A DNA stretch of 64,000 bases from Doryteuthis pealeii (lineage: Eukaryota > Mollusca > Cephalopoda > Myopsida > Loliginidae). Made by a program: the position numbers and the translations under genes. Shown here piece after piece: positions 1 to 10,533 of this stretch (position 1 is its first letter; every line of letters starts with the position of its first letter). The notes below the pieces were generated by a model. It searched no databases, was not told where the DNA came from, and saw only the letters and a program-made list of their open reading frames with translations. The DNA lies in contig CM042152.1 of assembly GCA_023376005.1 (NCBI GenBank), forward strand, positions 90,193,871 to 90,257,870, read 5' to 3'.

Positions 1-76
1 ACATGCTTAATGCCATTTAGGGTACAGAACCTGGAAAATTCCTTACTAGTAAAACTGCTAGCATTGTCCGACACAA

Positions 77-727
77 TCACATGTGGACTCCATGTGTGGC
101 AAACGTGCGTCTCAACATCCTTTCTGTTTCTGAAGAAGATGGTGATGACACAACATGTGCATCTATATATTTACTGTGGGCGTCGACAATCACTAGAATC
201 CACTTGCCCTGGATAGGACCCGCATAATCCATGTGCACTCTGAACCAAGGCCTTCCTGGCCATTCCCAGGGATGCAATGCACTAGCCTGAGGCATATTTG
301 CACTATCTTGGCACATGGCACAACTCCTCACACATAATTCAATATCTGCATCCATTTTAGGCCACCAAATGTGACTACGAGCAAGAGACTTCATCCGTGA
401 AATTCCTGGATGACTCTCATGCAATTCTTTCAGTAACGCCTCTCGACACTTTGCTGGGATAATCACCCGTGATCCCCATAAAATACAACCCAGTTGTTCC
501 GACAACTCATCCTTCCTGGTTGTATATGGTTGAAAGTCAAGAGATACTTTTCCCGGCCATCCATGTAAGATCCATCTACGCACTTGTGATAACACGGGGT
601 CTCTTGAGGTGTAAAAAGCAACAGTTTTTGACGTGACTGGGGTTAAGTCTAAAGCTGACATGGAGAGTACTACTTCCTCCGGACAAGGTAATGGCGTAAA
701 ATGGTCTTCTATAGGTAGCCGACTCAA
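77..727 (-). pseudogene. pol (IN): Integrase fragment (zinc-binding and start of catalytic core)
   Basis: The 216-residue open frame carries the H2C2 zinc-binding domain at about residues 95-140: HESH (HX3H), then WWPKM, then CX4CX2C ending in CAMC. The start of the RNase-H-like core follows, with HMDYAGP holding the first catalytic aspartate and a VDAHSKY strand. Integrase joins the cDNA ends to host DNA. The frame ends just after FATHGVHM. In another frame, below position 77, the next stretch of minus-strand sequence looks like the region of the second catalytic Asp, so a frameshift rather than the natural end closes this ORF. The N-terminal part encodes the RNase H/IN linker. Not functional. 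Confidence 0.88.
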
Positions 728-793
728 TCCATCTGCATTAGAAATTTTTGAACCTGGTTTGTATTCTAGTTGATAATGATAACTTGCTAGAAA

Positions 794-1450
794 TCAAGGC
801 CCAACGTTGAACTCTAGCACTTCCTGTTGGTGATATTGCACGGTCCTCTTTAAAAAGCCAAGCAGTGGTTTATGATCCGTGATGATGGTAAATTCTCGAC
901 CATAGATATATTTATGGAATTTAGAAACTCCAAAAATGACTGCCAGTCCTTCACGTTCTATCTGGGCATAATTTCGTTCTGCCTTTGATAATGTTCTGGA
1001 GGCAAAATAAATCGGTTTTTCACTCCCGTCTTTCATTATATGCGATAACACTGCCCCCACACCCACTGGAGATGCATCCACCGTCATGATAAGTTTAAGT
1101 TCAGCATCTCGTAATCTCTTTAAGACTGCCCGCAGGTTCCTATTATGCTCTTCCATAGTTTGTCCCGAGATTAGGATGTCATCTAGATAAGCAACTGTCT
1201 TTGGTACTCCTTGAATAAGTTGATCTATGATCCTTTGAAAAACTCCTGGTGATGAAGCAATACCAAAACACAAACGAGTATACATAAAAAGACCTTTATG
1301 TGTGTTTATAGTAGTTAGTTTTTGTGACTCTTCATCCAAAGGAACCTGTAAATACGCGTCACTCAAATCCAGTCTCGTAAAATACTGTCCACCCGAGACT
1401 TTGGAATACAGGTCGTCTATATTTGGAATGGGATATTTGTCGATTTGCAA
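794..1450 (-). pseudogene. pol (RT-RH): Reverse transcriptase / RNase H with internal deletion
   Basis: The 218-residue frame starts in the RT fingers/palm: FTRLDLSDAYLQVPLDEESQ carries the first catalytic Asp region, and YLDDILI is the RT active-site box. Soon after, at about residue 120 (near 1085-1095), the sequence jumps directly to RNase H (TVDAS, then ITDHKPLLGFL). In gypsy pol proteins the RT thumb and connection, roughly 90-100 residues, normally lie between these blocks. They are missing here without loss of frame. The ORF ends near 794 before the linker to integrase, and the N-terminal RT residues sit in the neighbouring upstream frame. The enzyme would have copied element RNA into DNA; this copy cannot. 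Confidence 0.9.
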
Positions 1451-1469
1451 AACAGGATTAACGGTCTGT

Positions 1470-2513
1470 TTAAAATCCCCACAAATCCGAACTTGACCAT
1501 TTCTCTTTAAAACGGGGACAATAGGGGAAGCCCATTCTGCAAAACGACTGGCTTGATAACAGAGGTAGCAACCATTCGTTGAAGTTCAGTTTCAACTTTT
1601 CTCTAATTGTTAAGGGTACGGGTCTAGCTTTCATAAAACGAGGTTTGCTATTTTCTTTAACATACAATTTAGCTTTTTCAATATTTAATGTACCCAAGCC
1701 TGGTTTAAAAAGTTCTGCAAATTCTTGATTAAAATCAGTCCATTCCATTTTGTTGCAGGTAGGATAGATATTAATTGGCAATTTTTGCAGCCAGTCTCTT
1801 CCAAGAAGACTTGGTCCAGAACCTGGTACAACTAACAGTCTTAAATAATGTGTTTTTCCCTGGTATTTTACACTCAGGTTAGCAACCCCTTTAGGTACAA
1901 TGACCTCACCCGAATAGGTCCGCAACCTCTGTAATGTTGCCGTTTTTATAAGTCTCGCGTTCGGCAGTAAGTCAAACTGCTGTTTACTTATCAGAGTAGA
2001 CGAACAACCGGTGTCAATTTCCATTTGACATTGAATACCATTTAAATAAATATTACACATATATGGTTCACGGCTATTCGATCTCGTAAAAAATAAGGGT
2101 ATGTCGTCTGTCTCTTGTATGTAATTCGACAACTTTCTCCTTTGTTCATTTTTACAAAATTTTGAAAAGTGATGTTTATTGTTACATTTAAAACAAATTT
2201 TCCCCCATGCGGGACAAAAAAATCTTTTCTCGTGCCATTTCCCACCACAACCAAGACAACTTTTTTCTTTCTTTTGTAATTCAGTTGTGTTAGACTCGGA
2301 ACACATTTTATTTACTTCATCCGTCTCTCTTTTCTTTATATGTGCAACGTCACTCATTGCTAATTCTATAGCTGTGGCCATTTTAACAGCTTCTTCTAAC
2401 GACATATCTTGGGACAATAATTTTTCCTGAATTTTATCGTCCCTTAATCCACACACAAATTTGTCACGCAATGCTCTTTTTAAAAATGACCCAAATTCGC
2501 ATGTAGAAGCCAA
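1470..2513 (-). pseudogene. gag-pol (NC-PR): Gag nucleocapsid, aspartic protease and start of RT
   Basis: The 347-residue frame begins in late gag. At about residues 85-120 it has two Cys/His knuckles: CLGCGGKWHEKRFFC and a clean CCHC knuckle, CFKCNNKHHFSKFC, which would bind RNA. Next comes the retropepsin-type protease: MEIDTGCSSTLIS (DTG active site), then the LLGRDWL flap/helix motif. The frame then enters the RT N-terminus (KARPVPLTIREKL) and degenerates over its last ~30 residues because of a frameshift near 1540. The protease matures Gag-Pol. The Met called as the start is internal; the real gag start lies farther upstream, near 2858. Confidence 0.88.
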
Positions 2514-2858
2514 ATGTTTAAGGCAAAGAGAAATTTTGAAATTGACTCACCCTCCTCTTGTTTTGCATTATGGAAACGAAAACTTTCAGCCACTATTAGT
2601 CTTTTAGGCTTAAAATGTTCCAACAACAACTGGGTAATTTCCCCCAGAGACTTCTCGCTTGGTTTTTGAGGGGTACATAAATCCTCCAAGACTCTGTAGG
2701 TCCTTTCTCCAATTGTACTCAGTAATATGGCTTTGCATTTTACTTGGTTCTCATGTCCAATATCGTTTGCGATAAAAAAACTGTTCTACTCGGTCCAAAT
2801 AGGTTGAAATATTTCCTGATTCCGTACAGAATTCTTCTAAATGTCCGAGTAATGGCAT
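2480..2858 (-). pseudogene. gag: Gag N-terminal/capsid region, frameshifted
   Basis: Minus-strand translation gives an ATG at 2858-2856, only ~17 bases past the primer-binding site, which is the expected place for a gag start. The first frame is broken within about 30 codons, close to a run of seven A (2774-2780 on the plus strand). The next frame (2689-2480) continues as capsid-like sequence (EITQLLLEHFKPKRL, then FHNAKQEEGESISKF), typical of metazoan gypsy Gag. It breaks again before joining the zinc-knuckle frame at ~2513. At least two frameshifts separate the gag pieces. Confidence 0.75.
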
Positions 2859-2874
2859 TTTCTTCAGTGAAACA

Positions 2875-2891
2875 AATCCTCGTCTGCCAAT
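2875..2891 (-). promoter_or_regulatory. Putative tRNA primer-binding site
   Basis: Immediately after the 3' end of the LTR on the minus strand the sequence reads ATTGGCAGACGAGGATT. A TGGC-containing purine-rich block directly after the LTR is where gypsy elements pair with the tRNA 3' end to prime minus-strand DNA. I cannot assign the tRNA. Confidence 0.5.
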
Positions 2892-3058
2892 TGTTATAAC
2901 GCGCTTAGCGAATAATAAGACGTGTAGCCCAGTTGACGTTAACTGCGAGAAGAACCCACTTCCGCCTTTTATTTAAAATAATACAAGATGGCTGAAACAG
3001 TACTTCCGTTTCATACAACAATGTTATAACCGGTGCTTCCGGGTCTTAGTATACCACA
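2892..3058 (-). repeat. 5' LTR of the gypsy element (about 167 bp)
   Basis: On the minus strand it begins TGTGGTATACTAAGACC and ends CGTTATAACA, so it has the TG...CA ends of an LTR, and the primer-binding site follows directly. A TTTAAATAAAAGG stretch near 2970-2985 could serve as TATA box and/or poly(A) signal. 167 bp is short but normal for this group of elements. The partner LTR is outside the window. Confidence 0.75.
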
Positions 3059-3219
3059 ATATATATATATATCTCATGTATACATGTGTTTATATATATC
3101 ATATGCATATATATATATGTGCGTGTATATGTATATATATATCATGCATACATGTGTTTGTGTTTATATATATATATATATATATATATAATATGTATAT
3201 ATATATTGGTGTGTGTGTA

Positions 3220-3266
<47 letters not shown>

Positions 3267-3295
3267 TAATATGTATATATATATATGCATGTGTG

Positions 3296-3326
<31 letters not shown>

Positions 3327-3385
3327 TATATATATATAATGTTTACATGTGTTTGTGTTTATATATATATGCATTTATGTATGTA
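3059..3385. repeat. (TA)n / (TATG)n microsatellite block
   Basis: Over 300 bases of near-pure alternating TA with TGTG and CATG interruptions. The Ile/Tyr/Met-rich frames here are translations of the repeat, not proteins. The block abuts the LTR at 3058. Confidence 0.95.
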
Positions 3386-3395
3386 TGTATATTGT

Positions 3396-3535
3396 AGGAA
3401 ACAGACTCAATTTCAAATAGGAAGGGTATGCATTCAACTATTCTCCCTCCAGCTATGGGTAAATAGTAGTGCATGCTGGCTTCTCTAACCTTCTTCTGGC
3501 AACCAGTCTAGGAGAAGGAAAACTCCACTAGGCTA
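3396..3535 (+). repeat. OR-like SINE fragment (body)
   Basis: This shares the body of the OR-like SINE: GGTATGCATTCAACTATTC, then CCCTCCAGCTATGGGTAAAT, then AACCAGTCTAGGAGAAGG. The tRNA-like head is reduced to about 20 bases (TAGGAAACAGACTC) and the 3' end is lost. It lies directly after the (TA)n block. Confidence 0.7.
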
Positions 3536-3665
3536 TTTCTGTGAAAGACACTCTACATGTGTAATGCACCCCACCCACAACCAAACTATGGTACCGGACC
3601 AATGAGATTATATGATAAATTGTTGAGGCCTGCTCAAGCTGTGACTTTAGAAGGAAAGACAAACA

Positions 3666-3666
3666 G

Positions 3667-3710
<44 letters not shown>

Positions 3711-3960
3711 GAAAAATGAAGAAAAAATAAAAGCAAAGGAAGAATGAAGAACAAAAAGAAGGAAACAAAAGTTGAATAAAAGAAAAAATTGACAAACAGA
3801 TAGAAAGAAACGAATAAGAGGAAGAATAAAATGAAGAATGAAGAATGAAGGAAAATAATAATAATAATAATAAATGAAGAATGAAGAAAAAATAAAAGTG
3901 AAGGACAAATGAAAAAAAATAGAGAAAGAAACTAAATTTCAATAAAAGGTAAGAAATGAC
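3666..3960. repeat. (TAA)n and purine-rich low-complexity DNA
   Basis: Two (TAA)n tracts (about 3670-3708 and 3853-3872) are set in GAAGAATGAAG-type purine-rich repeats. Reverse-strand frames give Phe/Tyr/Leu runs and are not genes. Confidence 0.9.
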
Positions 3961-4786
3961 AATCAGATTGAAAGAAAGGTATAATAATGATATTGGGCCA
4001 ATGCTGTATATAAAGTTGGAGGTAAGTAGTACATGGCAGTATTTTTTCTTTATATGAACATTATGCAGTGAAAATTTCAGATAAAAATTCTGATAATTAC
4101 TTTTGGTATATTGGGTTTAAATATACTATGGTCCATTGACTTATGAATGCCCCAAGTTATAAGTATTCTGTGTTATGAGCTATCATTTTTTTTGCTTTGT
4201 GTTGTGAGCTAAAATTTGACAGTCATTACCTCTGAACTTTGAGAACTACAATTGAAAGGAAAAAGTCAGGAAAGAAAAAAGTCACACAGGAAAGAAAAAA
4301 GTCACACAGAAATGGAAGCTTAAAAGTCATACTACTGTATGACAATGTCCATACATTACTTTATCAACAAAAATATTATAATGGGGTGGTTGCGGGAAAT
4401 TCTTTATTTAGTTGAATATTCATCATTTTATAAACTTTCTTTTAAATGCTACTTGCTTAAAGGTTCTCTTTCATGACCATTAAGCTTGATGCTAAGTCAC
4501 ATCCAATTTATAGATTTCATATTGTAATTCAATTGCAAATGAATAAATAAAGTGTTCTATGATTAGCATTTGATACTTATATCTTTTGAGAAATTATAAT
4601 CATCTGTTTGCCTGAATGTAGACCCCCCACACTAATTAGCAAATTAGTGAAAAGTGGTTGATTTATGTGTGGCTTGTGCATGTAGCATCCCAGGAGATTA
4701 TCACCCTGGAGGAGGCAGAATAAAAAGAAATGGGGACTTAGAACTAAAAAAAATATTTTTGCTTGTATAGTAATTATGGACTCTCT
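3961..4786. other. AT-rich stretch, nothing recognised
   Basis: No coding frame, RNA gene or repeat copy shared with the rest of the window is visible. There is a short tandem of GGAAAGAAAAAAGTCACACA (about 4258-4310, two to three units). Probably old intergenic or intronic DNA. Confidence 0.5.
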
Positions 4787-5182
4787 CATTGATTTTCGAT
4801 GCATGAGGGTTCATATATATAATGAACACCCACACAGTAATTTGTTCATAGTGGTGAAGGCTTGTGTCGGACCATCCACACTTTTTGGCACAGTCGATAG
4901 GAAAGAATTGGTGCATCAAGGGTTGCCACAAACCCAATCAATGACCAACCTCAGGAATTTTGAATTCAGAGTTATCCCTCTCCTATACTGGTTACCTACC
5001 CAAGGCTGAAGTGCCCAGTCTGCCCTACTATTTAACCCATAGCTGGAGGGAGAATATAGGGATTCATACCTTTCCCAAAGGTATTAGCGCTATGTGAAAT
5101 GCCAACAGCTTCGTCTAGGAATTGAACTCAAATTGACGAGTCTATTTCCTACGACTCTAACCACTAGCCCACGCGCCTCCTG
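4787..5182 (-). repeat. OR-like SINE, long variant, nearly full length
   Basis: On the minus strand the tRNA-like head (GGCGCGTGGGCTAGTGGTT, A-box-like; GAGTTCAATTCCTAG, B-box-like) starts near 5182. The shared body (TTTCACATAGCGCTAATACC; CTCCCTCCAGCTATGGGT) follows, then an extra ~150-bp tail including CTGTGCCAAAAAGTGTGG. Two other long copies occur at 13487-13893 and 27594-27958. The head resembles tRNA-Arg, as in octopus OR SINEs (established family; assignment here by eye). Confidence 0.85.
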
Positions 5183-5749
5183 TATAGTAATTAGTGTAAT
5201 ATTTATGATAATATTTTCAGTTGCAAATCACAGGTCCCTGGAGATTAATCCTCTTTATAGAAATCTTGTTTTAGCAAGGATAATGAACTCAAATCCTTCA
5301 GTTCTCACAAGAAATAATTCCCTCATCCCAATCCTTATCAGTAAAATAGAAAAAAAACATCAAGAATTTAATTGCAAGATTTAAAAGATGTTTTTAAAAT
5401 TAAAAAAAAAAGAAGAAATCTTTGGTTCTTGTTTGTGCAAAAATTAAATGGCACCCAATTTTTTATTCTTTTTTAAATTTCAGAGAAATAATCGACTTCA
5501 TTAAATTCTTTCATTGTTTTTTTGTTTTTTTAAAAGATTTTTTTCTTCTTCATTTTTAATCTTTATTCATTTTGTATTTGACTTTCTTTTTTTTTGGTAA
5601 AAACTTTTCTTGTTAAAATTTTGCCCACAAAAAAGTAAGTACAACTTTTATAAAATAACAAAAGAACAATAGGTTGCTACTAAAACAGACACAAAAGTGG
5701 TGCTTTTCAGTGTATATATATATATATTTTTAAAAAGAAATGCCATAAC
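5183..5749. other. AT-rich stretch, nothing recognised
   Basis: Poly(T) and poly(A)-rich DNA with a short (TA)n near 5713. No coding or RNA gene signal. Confidence 0.5.
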
Positions 5750-5942
5750 ATAGACTACTTCAGTTCCAGTGATCTTTTGAAAAAGAGATTTTATCTCGAA
5801 AATTCAAGAATAAAATACAGGTTAACACACAACACCATTGTTACCGTATTATTATTTTTTTCTTTACACCTGCATTGTGATAGCCTTCTAAATCAACCTC
5901 CTAACCAATATATACACAATGCTTCGCAAATTATAAAACTCT

Positions 5943-5945
<3 letters not shown>
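5750..5945 (+). repeat. Foldback-family repeat, single arm
   Basis: Starts AGACTACTTCAGTTCCAGTG and runs to ACCAATATATACACAATGC, next to a (TA)n tract. The same ~190-bp unit occurs as two inverted arms at 11926-12352, so this is a half copy. It contains GAGATTTTATCTCGAAAATT, a stem-loop followed by GAAA, similar to the hammerhead-like motif of other repeats here but with a poor core. Confidence 0.75.
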
Positions 5946-5980
<35 letters not shown>

Positions 5981-5981
<1 letters not shown>

Positions 5982-6619
5982 CTTATTATAATGGAGATTG
6001 TGTGTTTTTCTGTCTGTAACCGAAACTACATTACTACTTAAGTCATAATTCCCTTAAGTTATTGACATCACATTCTCAATGATTTCATTTTTATTTAAAC
6101 CTCAATGATTAATAAAATTTTTTTACATTATAAATACTGTTAACCATATCTACATATTAATAACATGTAATTATATTTATATATACAACAAAATAGCAGT
6201 TTACAGTGTGGACGGGAATGCTAATTTGCATATTGATATTTAAAATGTGATTTTAATAAATATGTGCTTAGTATTATTGATTTCTAACTGTTTGGTTTTA
6301 TTTTAATGAATATGAGCAAAAATCTCTTCAATGAATCTTAAATGAAATCCATTAACAAGAAAAGATAACTGTCATTTTATTCTTTACTTCCTCTTACTTC
6401 CTCTTTTAACTAAATACTTAAATTAGAAAAATAACAATGAAAGACGAGAGTGATAGAAGAGTAAGTTTCAGTTGTTCTATTTTTCAATTATACCCCCTTC
6501 TGTTTCAAATCTTTTTATCTGCATTCTTATTTAGTTTCATTAGCCTTTCTTATTTAGTATAATATTCTATTACATTAAAACTTAAATACTTGCACCCGGA
6601 GAGTGCATATAATTGCTAG
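5981..6619 (+). mobile_element. Non-autonomous Helitron
   Basis: Begins TCTTATTATAATGGAGATTG, close to the 5' TC terminus of the other Helitron copies in this window. It ends with the hairpin TGCAC-CCGGAGA-GTGCA (6591-6607), an 8-base spacer, then CTAG (6616-6619) followed by T. TC start, 3' hairpin, CTRR end and insertion before T are the defining signs of Helitrons (rolling-circle transposons). There is no Rep/helicase coding, so it depends on a helper. The 5' end meets a (TA)n tract, so the exact first base is uncertain. Confidence 0.72.
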
Positions 6620-7826
6620 TATATATAAAATTTTCAGTTGATTTTTTTCCATAAAAGATTTCTCTTAAAAAGTCTTTTTTCCCCTGAGAGAAATTTTTTG
6701 GAAAATATTTTTATATATAAAATGTAGGACAGTAAGTAAAAAAAGTTTGGCATAAAAAATAGCAGAACAGGTGTAAAATCTAAAATATAAGATTATGAGA
6801 CTATAGTACCATTACCCAAGTTTCATGTGTATTACACAATCCTAAGAGTATTTATAGGGTTTCGAAGGAGCTCTTATTTCTCTGTAGTTGTAGGCAAATT
6901 GTCGGACAAAGAAGACAACACACAATGGAAATTTAATACATGTATTGACAAATAATACAAGAACTTGTTGCAAATTTTATTGGTATTTGCTACCAGACTT
7001 ATCTAAGTTCAAGTAATGTTCTTGGAGTAGTGGTGATAACAGGGGTATTCTGTTGCTGGTTGGAAAGTTGATAGGATGCTTGTTTTCATGTTTCTTGTTC
7101 TTCCTGGTAACCGGTTCTGTGATAAGTGATGGGGGATGCTATTTTAGAAGCTTCTTGCCCGGGTAACAGTTCCTTTAAATGACGGTGAATGGGCCCTTTT
7201 CAAGTAGACTATTTGGTCTATTTAGCCTTCTGTAGTGTGCTATTGTGACCGCCTTATAGTATGCGGACACAATGCCTTAGAAAGTGTGCTGTGAAAAAAT
7301 TCCTCCGTCCAAGTTGACGGTCAGTAGATAAGTGTGCCCTGTTTGGGCTAAGTGATGAGAGCATTTATTTTTACGTCTCTCTATGGTAACGGCTCCCTGA
7401 TAAAAAAGAAATTTGGTTTTGGTGCCAACATATGATGTTGGCTATTCACCCTCTAGCGGCAGGGGAAGATAATTCACTAGGAAATTTCCGATAATCCTCA
7501 GATGGTTGAATAGTAAAAAGTGGTTGGTCAAGTGTAGTATATTGTGATGTGTATTTACGTGATTGGATGCTTGTACGTGAGATTTACTCTTGAAAACATG
7601 ACATGCTTAAGTATTAATACACATGCCATTCAGATGTAATTTTTATCATATAAAAGAATATAAAAGATTAAAAATAGAAAATTAAAATATAATAAATGAT
7701 ATAAATAAATAGACAAACAAATAAAAATTTTAGAGAATGAACAAATCAAAAACAAAATTTACCCTTTTTTTTTGTAGTAAAAATAAAGGGGTATGAAAAT
7801 ATGGGATTAATTGGGTCAGGTTTAAT
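6620..7826. other. Unclassified, mostly unique DNA
   Basis: 6860-7600 has higher GC and more complex sequence than its surroundings (for example TTCTTGCCCGGGTAACAG and CCTGGTAACCGGTTCTG) but no frame longer than background. It may be an old retroelement or a transcribed non-coding segment. I cannot classify it. Confidence 0.4.
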
Positions 7827-8390
7827 GGGGCCGGATTAGCTCAGTCGGTAGAGTGTTTGGCTTGGAATCGTAAGGTTCTTGGTTCAATACTGGCCCTCAC
7901 CAAGTCAGCATATGAGTAGCACGGGTATCTGTGCGGAAAAGTGAGGAGCTGATGGTAGGTGTGTCACCCCACCCAGGCGCTAAAATAATCTCCTTGTCTA
8001 ACGCTAGTGAAAAAGGGATAGACTCCCTCGCTGTCTGGCTGCTACTGACATTAGGCCGTGTTGAGAAATTCTGGATATAAGGTGTGTGATAAATGCCCGC
8101 TCCTACTTATAGACTAGTTCAGAATAATGTGATCTAACACTTGGCCAATCACTGGCAATACTCTGAGGTTGATAAAATACTTAAACCGACCTTACTGGTC
8201 ATAATTACTGTGGCATTCTTTGACGACGGACATAGGATTAAATCACTGGACCTTTACCAATACACAGGATAGGAATTATACGCTTGCCAAAGGATTCCAT
8301 AACACAGGACTTTCTTTAAGCCCTTTTCAACTGGCCAAGTATGGCATTTAAAAACTTTACAAGCCGCCCCAACGACTTTACTTTACATTT
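7827..8390 (+). repeat. OK-like SINE, split by an insertion
   Basis: Head GGCCGGATTAGCTCAGTCGG (A box TAGCTCAGTCGGTAGAG) with B-box-like GGTTCAATACTGGC, then the family body (GTGAGGAGCTGATGGTAGG; AAATAATCTCCTTG; GGGATAGACTCCCTCGCTG). The final part (GCCGCCCCAACGACTTTACT) resumes at 8363 after about 304 inserted bases. The head is like tRNA-Lys, as in octopus OK SINEs. The 3' end TTTACTTTAC is the family terminus. Confidence 0.85.
8059..8362 (+). mobile_element. LTR-like insertion inside the SINE
   Basis: 304 bases starting TGTTGAGAAATTC and ending AACTTTACAA interrupt the SINE. GCCG occurs at both edges (8055-8058 and 8363-8366), and an uninterrupted SINE has GCCG once, so this is a 4-bp target-site duplication. 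A TGTTG start fits a solo LTR; the end is ACAA rather than CA, which may be decay. No other copy is seen in the window. Confidence 0.5.
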
Positions 8391-8477
8391 TAGTGTCAGG
8401 TGGTAGATGACAAGAGAAATTTGTTGATCTGTCTACATTTAGAAACTAGTTCACTTTTTTGTTCTGTTTTTTTTTTT

Positions 8478-8901
8478 AGGCTCTATAACCCCCCTGAGAG
8501 AGGGCAAAAATGGCAAATTGGGTGTGCAAATAAAGTGCCAAACTATTATGTTTTTCTGATAGAGTTCGATGAGGAGTATCACATAGTAAAAGATGGATGA
8601 TGGCGCTTGAGTATTAAGGGAGATATGGGGCTTCAAAGGTTTGCCCAAAATGCCATTTTTCAGCCATTAGAAGACTACGTATTTTGATGAAAATGTACGT
8701 TATCGATTTCATTGTTTTTTCTCATGGATTCTAATGCCTTGAATTTACTGATGGTGAAAAAACGTGTGAATTAGGAGTTTTAGGTGATTTTCGAGGCTCT
8801 ATAACCCCCCTGAGAGAGGGCAAAAATGGCAAATTGGGTGTGCAAATAAAGTGCCAAACTATTATGTTTTTCTGATAGAGCTCGATGAGGAGTATCACAT
8901 G
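8478..8901 (+). repeat. Direct repeat, 108 bp twice, 316 bp apart
   Basis: 8478-8585 and 8794-8901 are almost identical, both starting AGGCTCTATAACCCCCCTG and ending near GAGGAGTATCACAT. The unit is unclassified. The second copy runs straight into a diverged R3 repeat (GATGAAGGGGTGGTCCACAT). Confidence 0.85.
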
Positions 8902-9235
8902 GTGATGAAGGGGTGGTCCACATTCCTCATAGCTCCAGAATTGGAACTTCACCATTACATCCAATTTAACGCCATACCCAGGACGCCAAGACCCTCAGTC
9001 AGAGCTTTCTATCACATATATAATATGAAGGATTGAGGAATTGACATTAGCGCAATATGGCTGGGACAATCAAATAGGCGTTAGGACTTGACGTGATCAG
9101 CCAATTGATCGAAGAGGGTCTCTCCGACCGCCTGTCTATCCCAAGTAAGGGCCAAAGTGGGCTGTTGCATGTCATTCAGAGTTCACCGTTTTAGTGCCCC
9201 CTCTCCATTAATTCGCAAGCCTCAGTAATTTAGGG
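8890..9235 (+). repeat. R3 repeat, diverged copy
   Basis: Shares the R3 block order: GGTGCTCCACATTCCC-like, CCAGAATTGGAACTTCACC, CCCAGGACGCCAAGACCCTC, then CTTGACGTGATCAGCC and CTCTCCGACCGCC. Lacks the usual 5' TTTACGGCATATCAACC block. Not coding. Confidence 0.75.
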
Positions 9236-10103
9236 GGTAATCCCAAAGGTAAGGCCTACAAAAATATTTAGAAATCACAGAAACGTTTATTGTTTATTGT
9301 CAATACTGTTTGCATAATTTTTCCATATCATTATGGGCATTCTGCCTTCTCACTTGTGTGAAGGGTCAAGCAGTATTTAACCAAGTGGTAGTGAAAGAAC
9401 ATAAAACAATGAAATGAAATAATAAAAATCAAAGCTGAAGACAATAAATGTAACATAAAGGTTATGCACTGCAAACAAATGTGTACAGTTAAGATGAAAA
9501 AAGAACAAGAAAAGGGTATAAGAGTTAAATGTCTTTCAAAATAACCTCAGGTAAAAAAAAAAAAAAAAGATTAAAGGAATGTGAATATTTCATGAGAGTC
9601 ATTAAGTTGCATCTAGGTGAAATGACAGACTGGAAAAAAATAGCTGAATCTCAAAATAAGCAGGAAATCTTAAAATGTGCCGGGTTAGAAATTGGTGGTT
9701 CCAAGTATAACTAAGAGGACAAAATCTTGGTCAGACTCAAGGTAGGGATGGTGGTGGGGGGGTGAGAAGGAATGGTTTTTGGATGAGTTATATATGTAGG
9801 TAATGACTTTGACCTAGTTCGTAGTTCAGTTACTATTAGAAGATATTGTGAAAGTGCTCTCAAAAATAGCAGATTATACTCTAAACTGGAATACACACAC
9901 AAAATGACAATAACATTAATAATAAAGAGAAAAATAATTGAGAAATAGAAATATCATATGGTTCAACCTTCCTTACAACCAAACTGTCAAAACAAACATG
10001 GGGAAAATGTATATGCTTTGGTTCTTGTGATACACCAATTATTTTGAAACCTGTATGCATATTGATCTGTAAATGGGATCATTCATTCTACTATATATAT
10101 ATA
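9236..10103. other. AT-rich stretch, nothing recognised
   Basis: Poly(A) at about 9550-9568 and a short (TA)n near 10092. No gene or shared repeat identified. Confidence 0.5.
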
Positions 10104-10480
10104 TCTATTAATAATGGAGACTAGGTCTCAATTTGTCTGTAACTGAAACTACATCATTGCTGATGTCACATTAGCCAAAATCATCATAACATAGAATAGA
10201 TACTCAAAATTTGAGCATGCAATGTTAGACGGTCCACATTGTTTTTTAAAACAAGTTTTAATAAATATATGCCTTATATTATATATTATATATAGTTTGT
10301 TTCATTCTAATATAGATGTAAAGTCATCAGAACTAAGTTTCCATTTCAAATTATTTTAATTTTGTACTCCTTTAATAAACTTGATGATTTTACTTACTTA
10401 TGGTAAAAATTATCTGACGTTGAATTTTTAACTCCCACCCCTTAGGTAATATCTGTCAAAAATTAATTTTTACACTGTTT
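10104..10480 (+). mobile_element. Helitron copy, 3' end lost
   Basis: Starts with TCTATTAATAATGGAGAC, preceded by A, as expected for a Helitron 5' end. The body matches the reverse complement of the copies at 10853-11234 and 50820-51259 (for example CTCCCACCCCTTAGG). The 3' hairpin and CTAG are replaced by poly(T) and (TG)n. Confidence 0.7.
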
Positions 10481-10488
10481 TTTTTTTG

Positions 10489-10499
<11 letters not shown>

Positions 10500-10533
<34 letters not shown>

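Larger units (their letters stand above)
1..3058 (-). mobile_element. Ty3/gypsy LTR retrotransposon, 5' portion, degenerate
   Basis: Reading on the minus strand from 3058 down to the window edge, the order is LTR, primer-binding site, gag with zinc knuckles, aspartic protease, reverse transcriptase, RNase H, integrase. This PR-RT-RH-IN order is diagnostic of Ty3/gypsy (Metaviridae-type) elements. The protein pieces resemble the metazoan K02A2.6-like pol group. The 3' end of integrase and the second LTR lie outside the window, so no target-site duplication can be checked. Several frame breaks (around 2780, 2515, 1460, 760 and 77) and an internal RT deletion show that the copy is dead. The high-coordinate end abuts a (TA)n tract, so it probably inserted into or beside a microsatellite. 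Confidence 0.93.

Noticed and set aside
3076..3374. Tyr/Ile/Cys-rich frames on both strands
   Set aside because: Direct products of (TA)n and (TATG)n repeats.
4701..5009. Overlapping 75-78-codon frames on both strands
   Set aside because: They lie in the long variant of the OR-like SINE and recur, with changes, in the copy at 13728-13976.
5795..5825. Hammerhead in the single foldback arm
   Set aside because: GAGAU/AUCUC stem and GAAA exist, but the core reads UUGAAAA and has lost C3 and G8; listed only as a possible relic.
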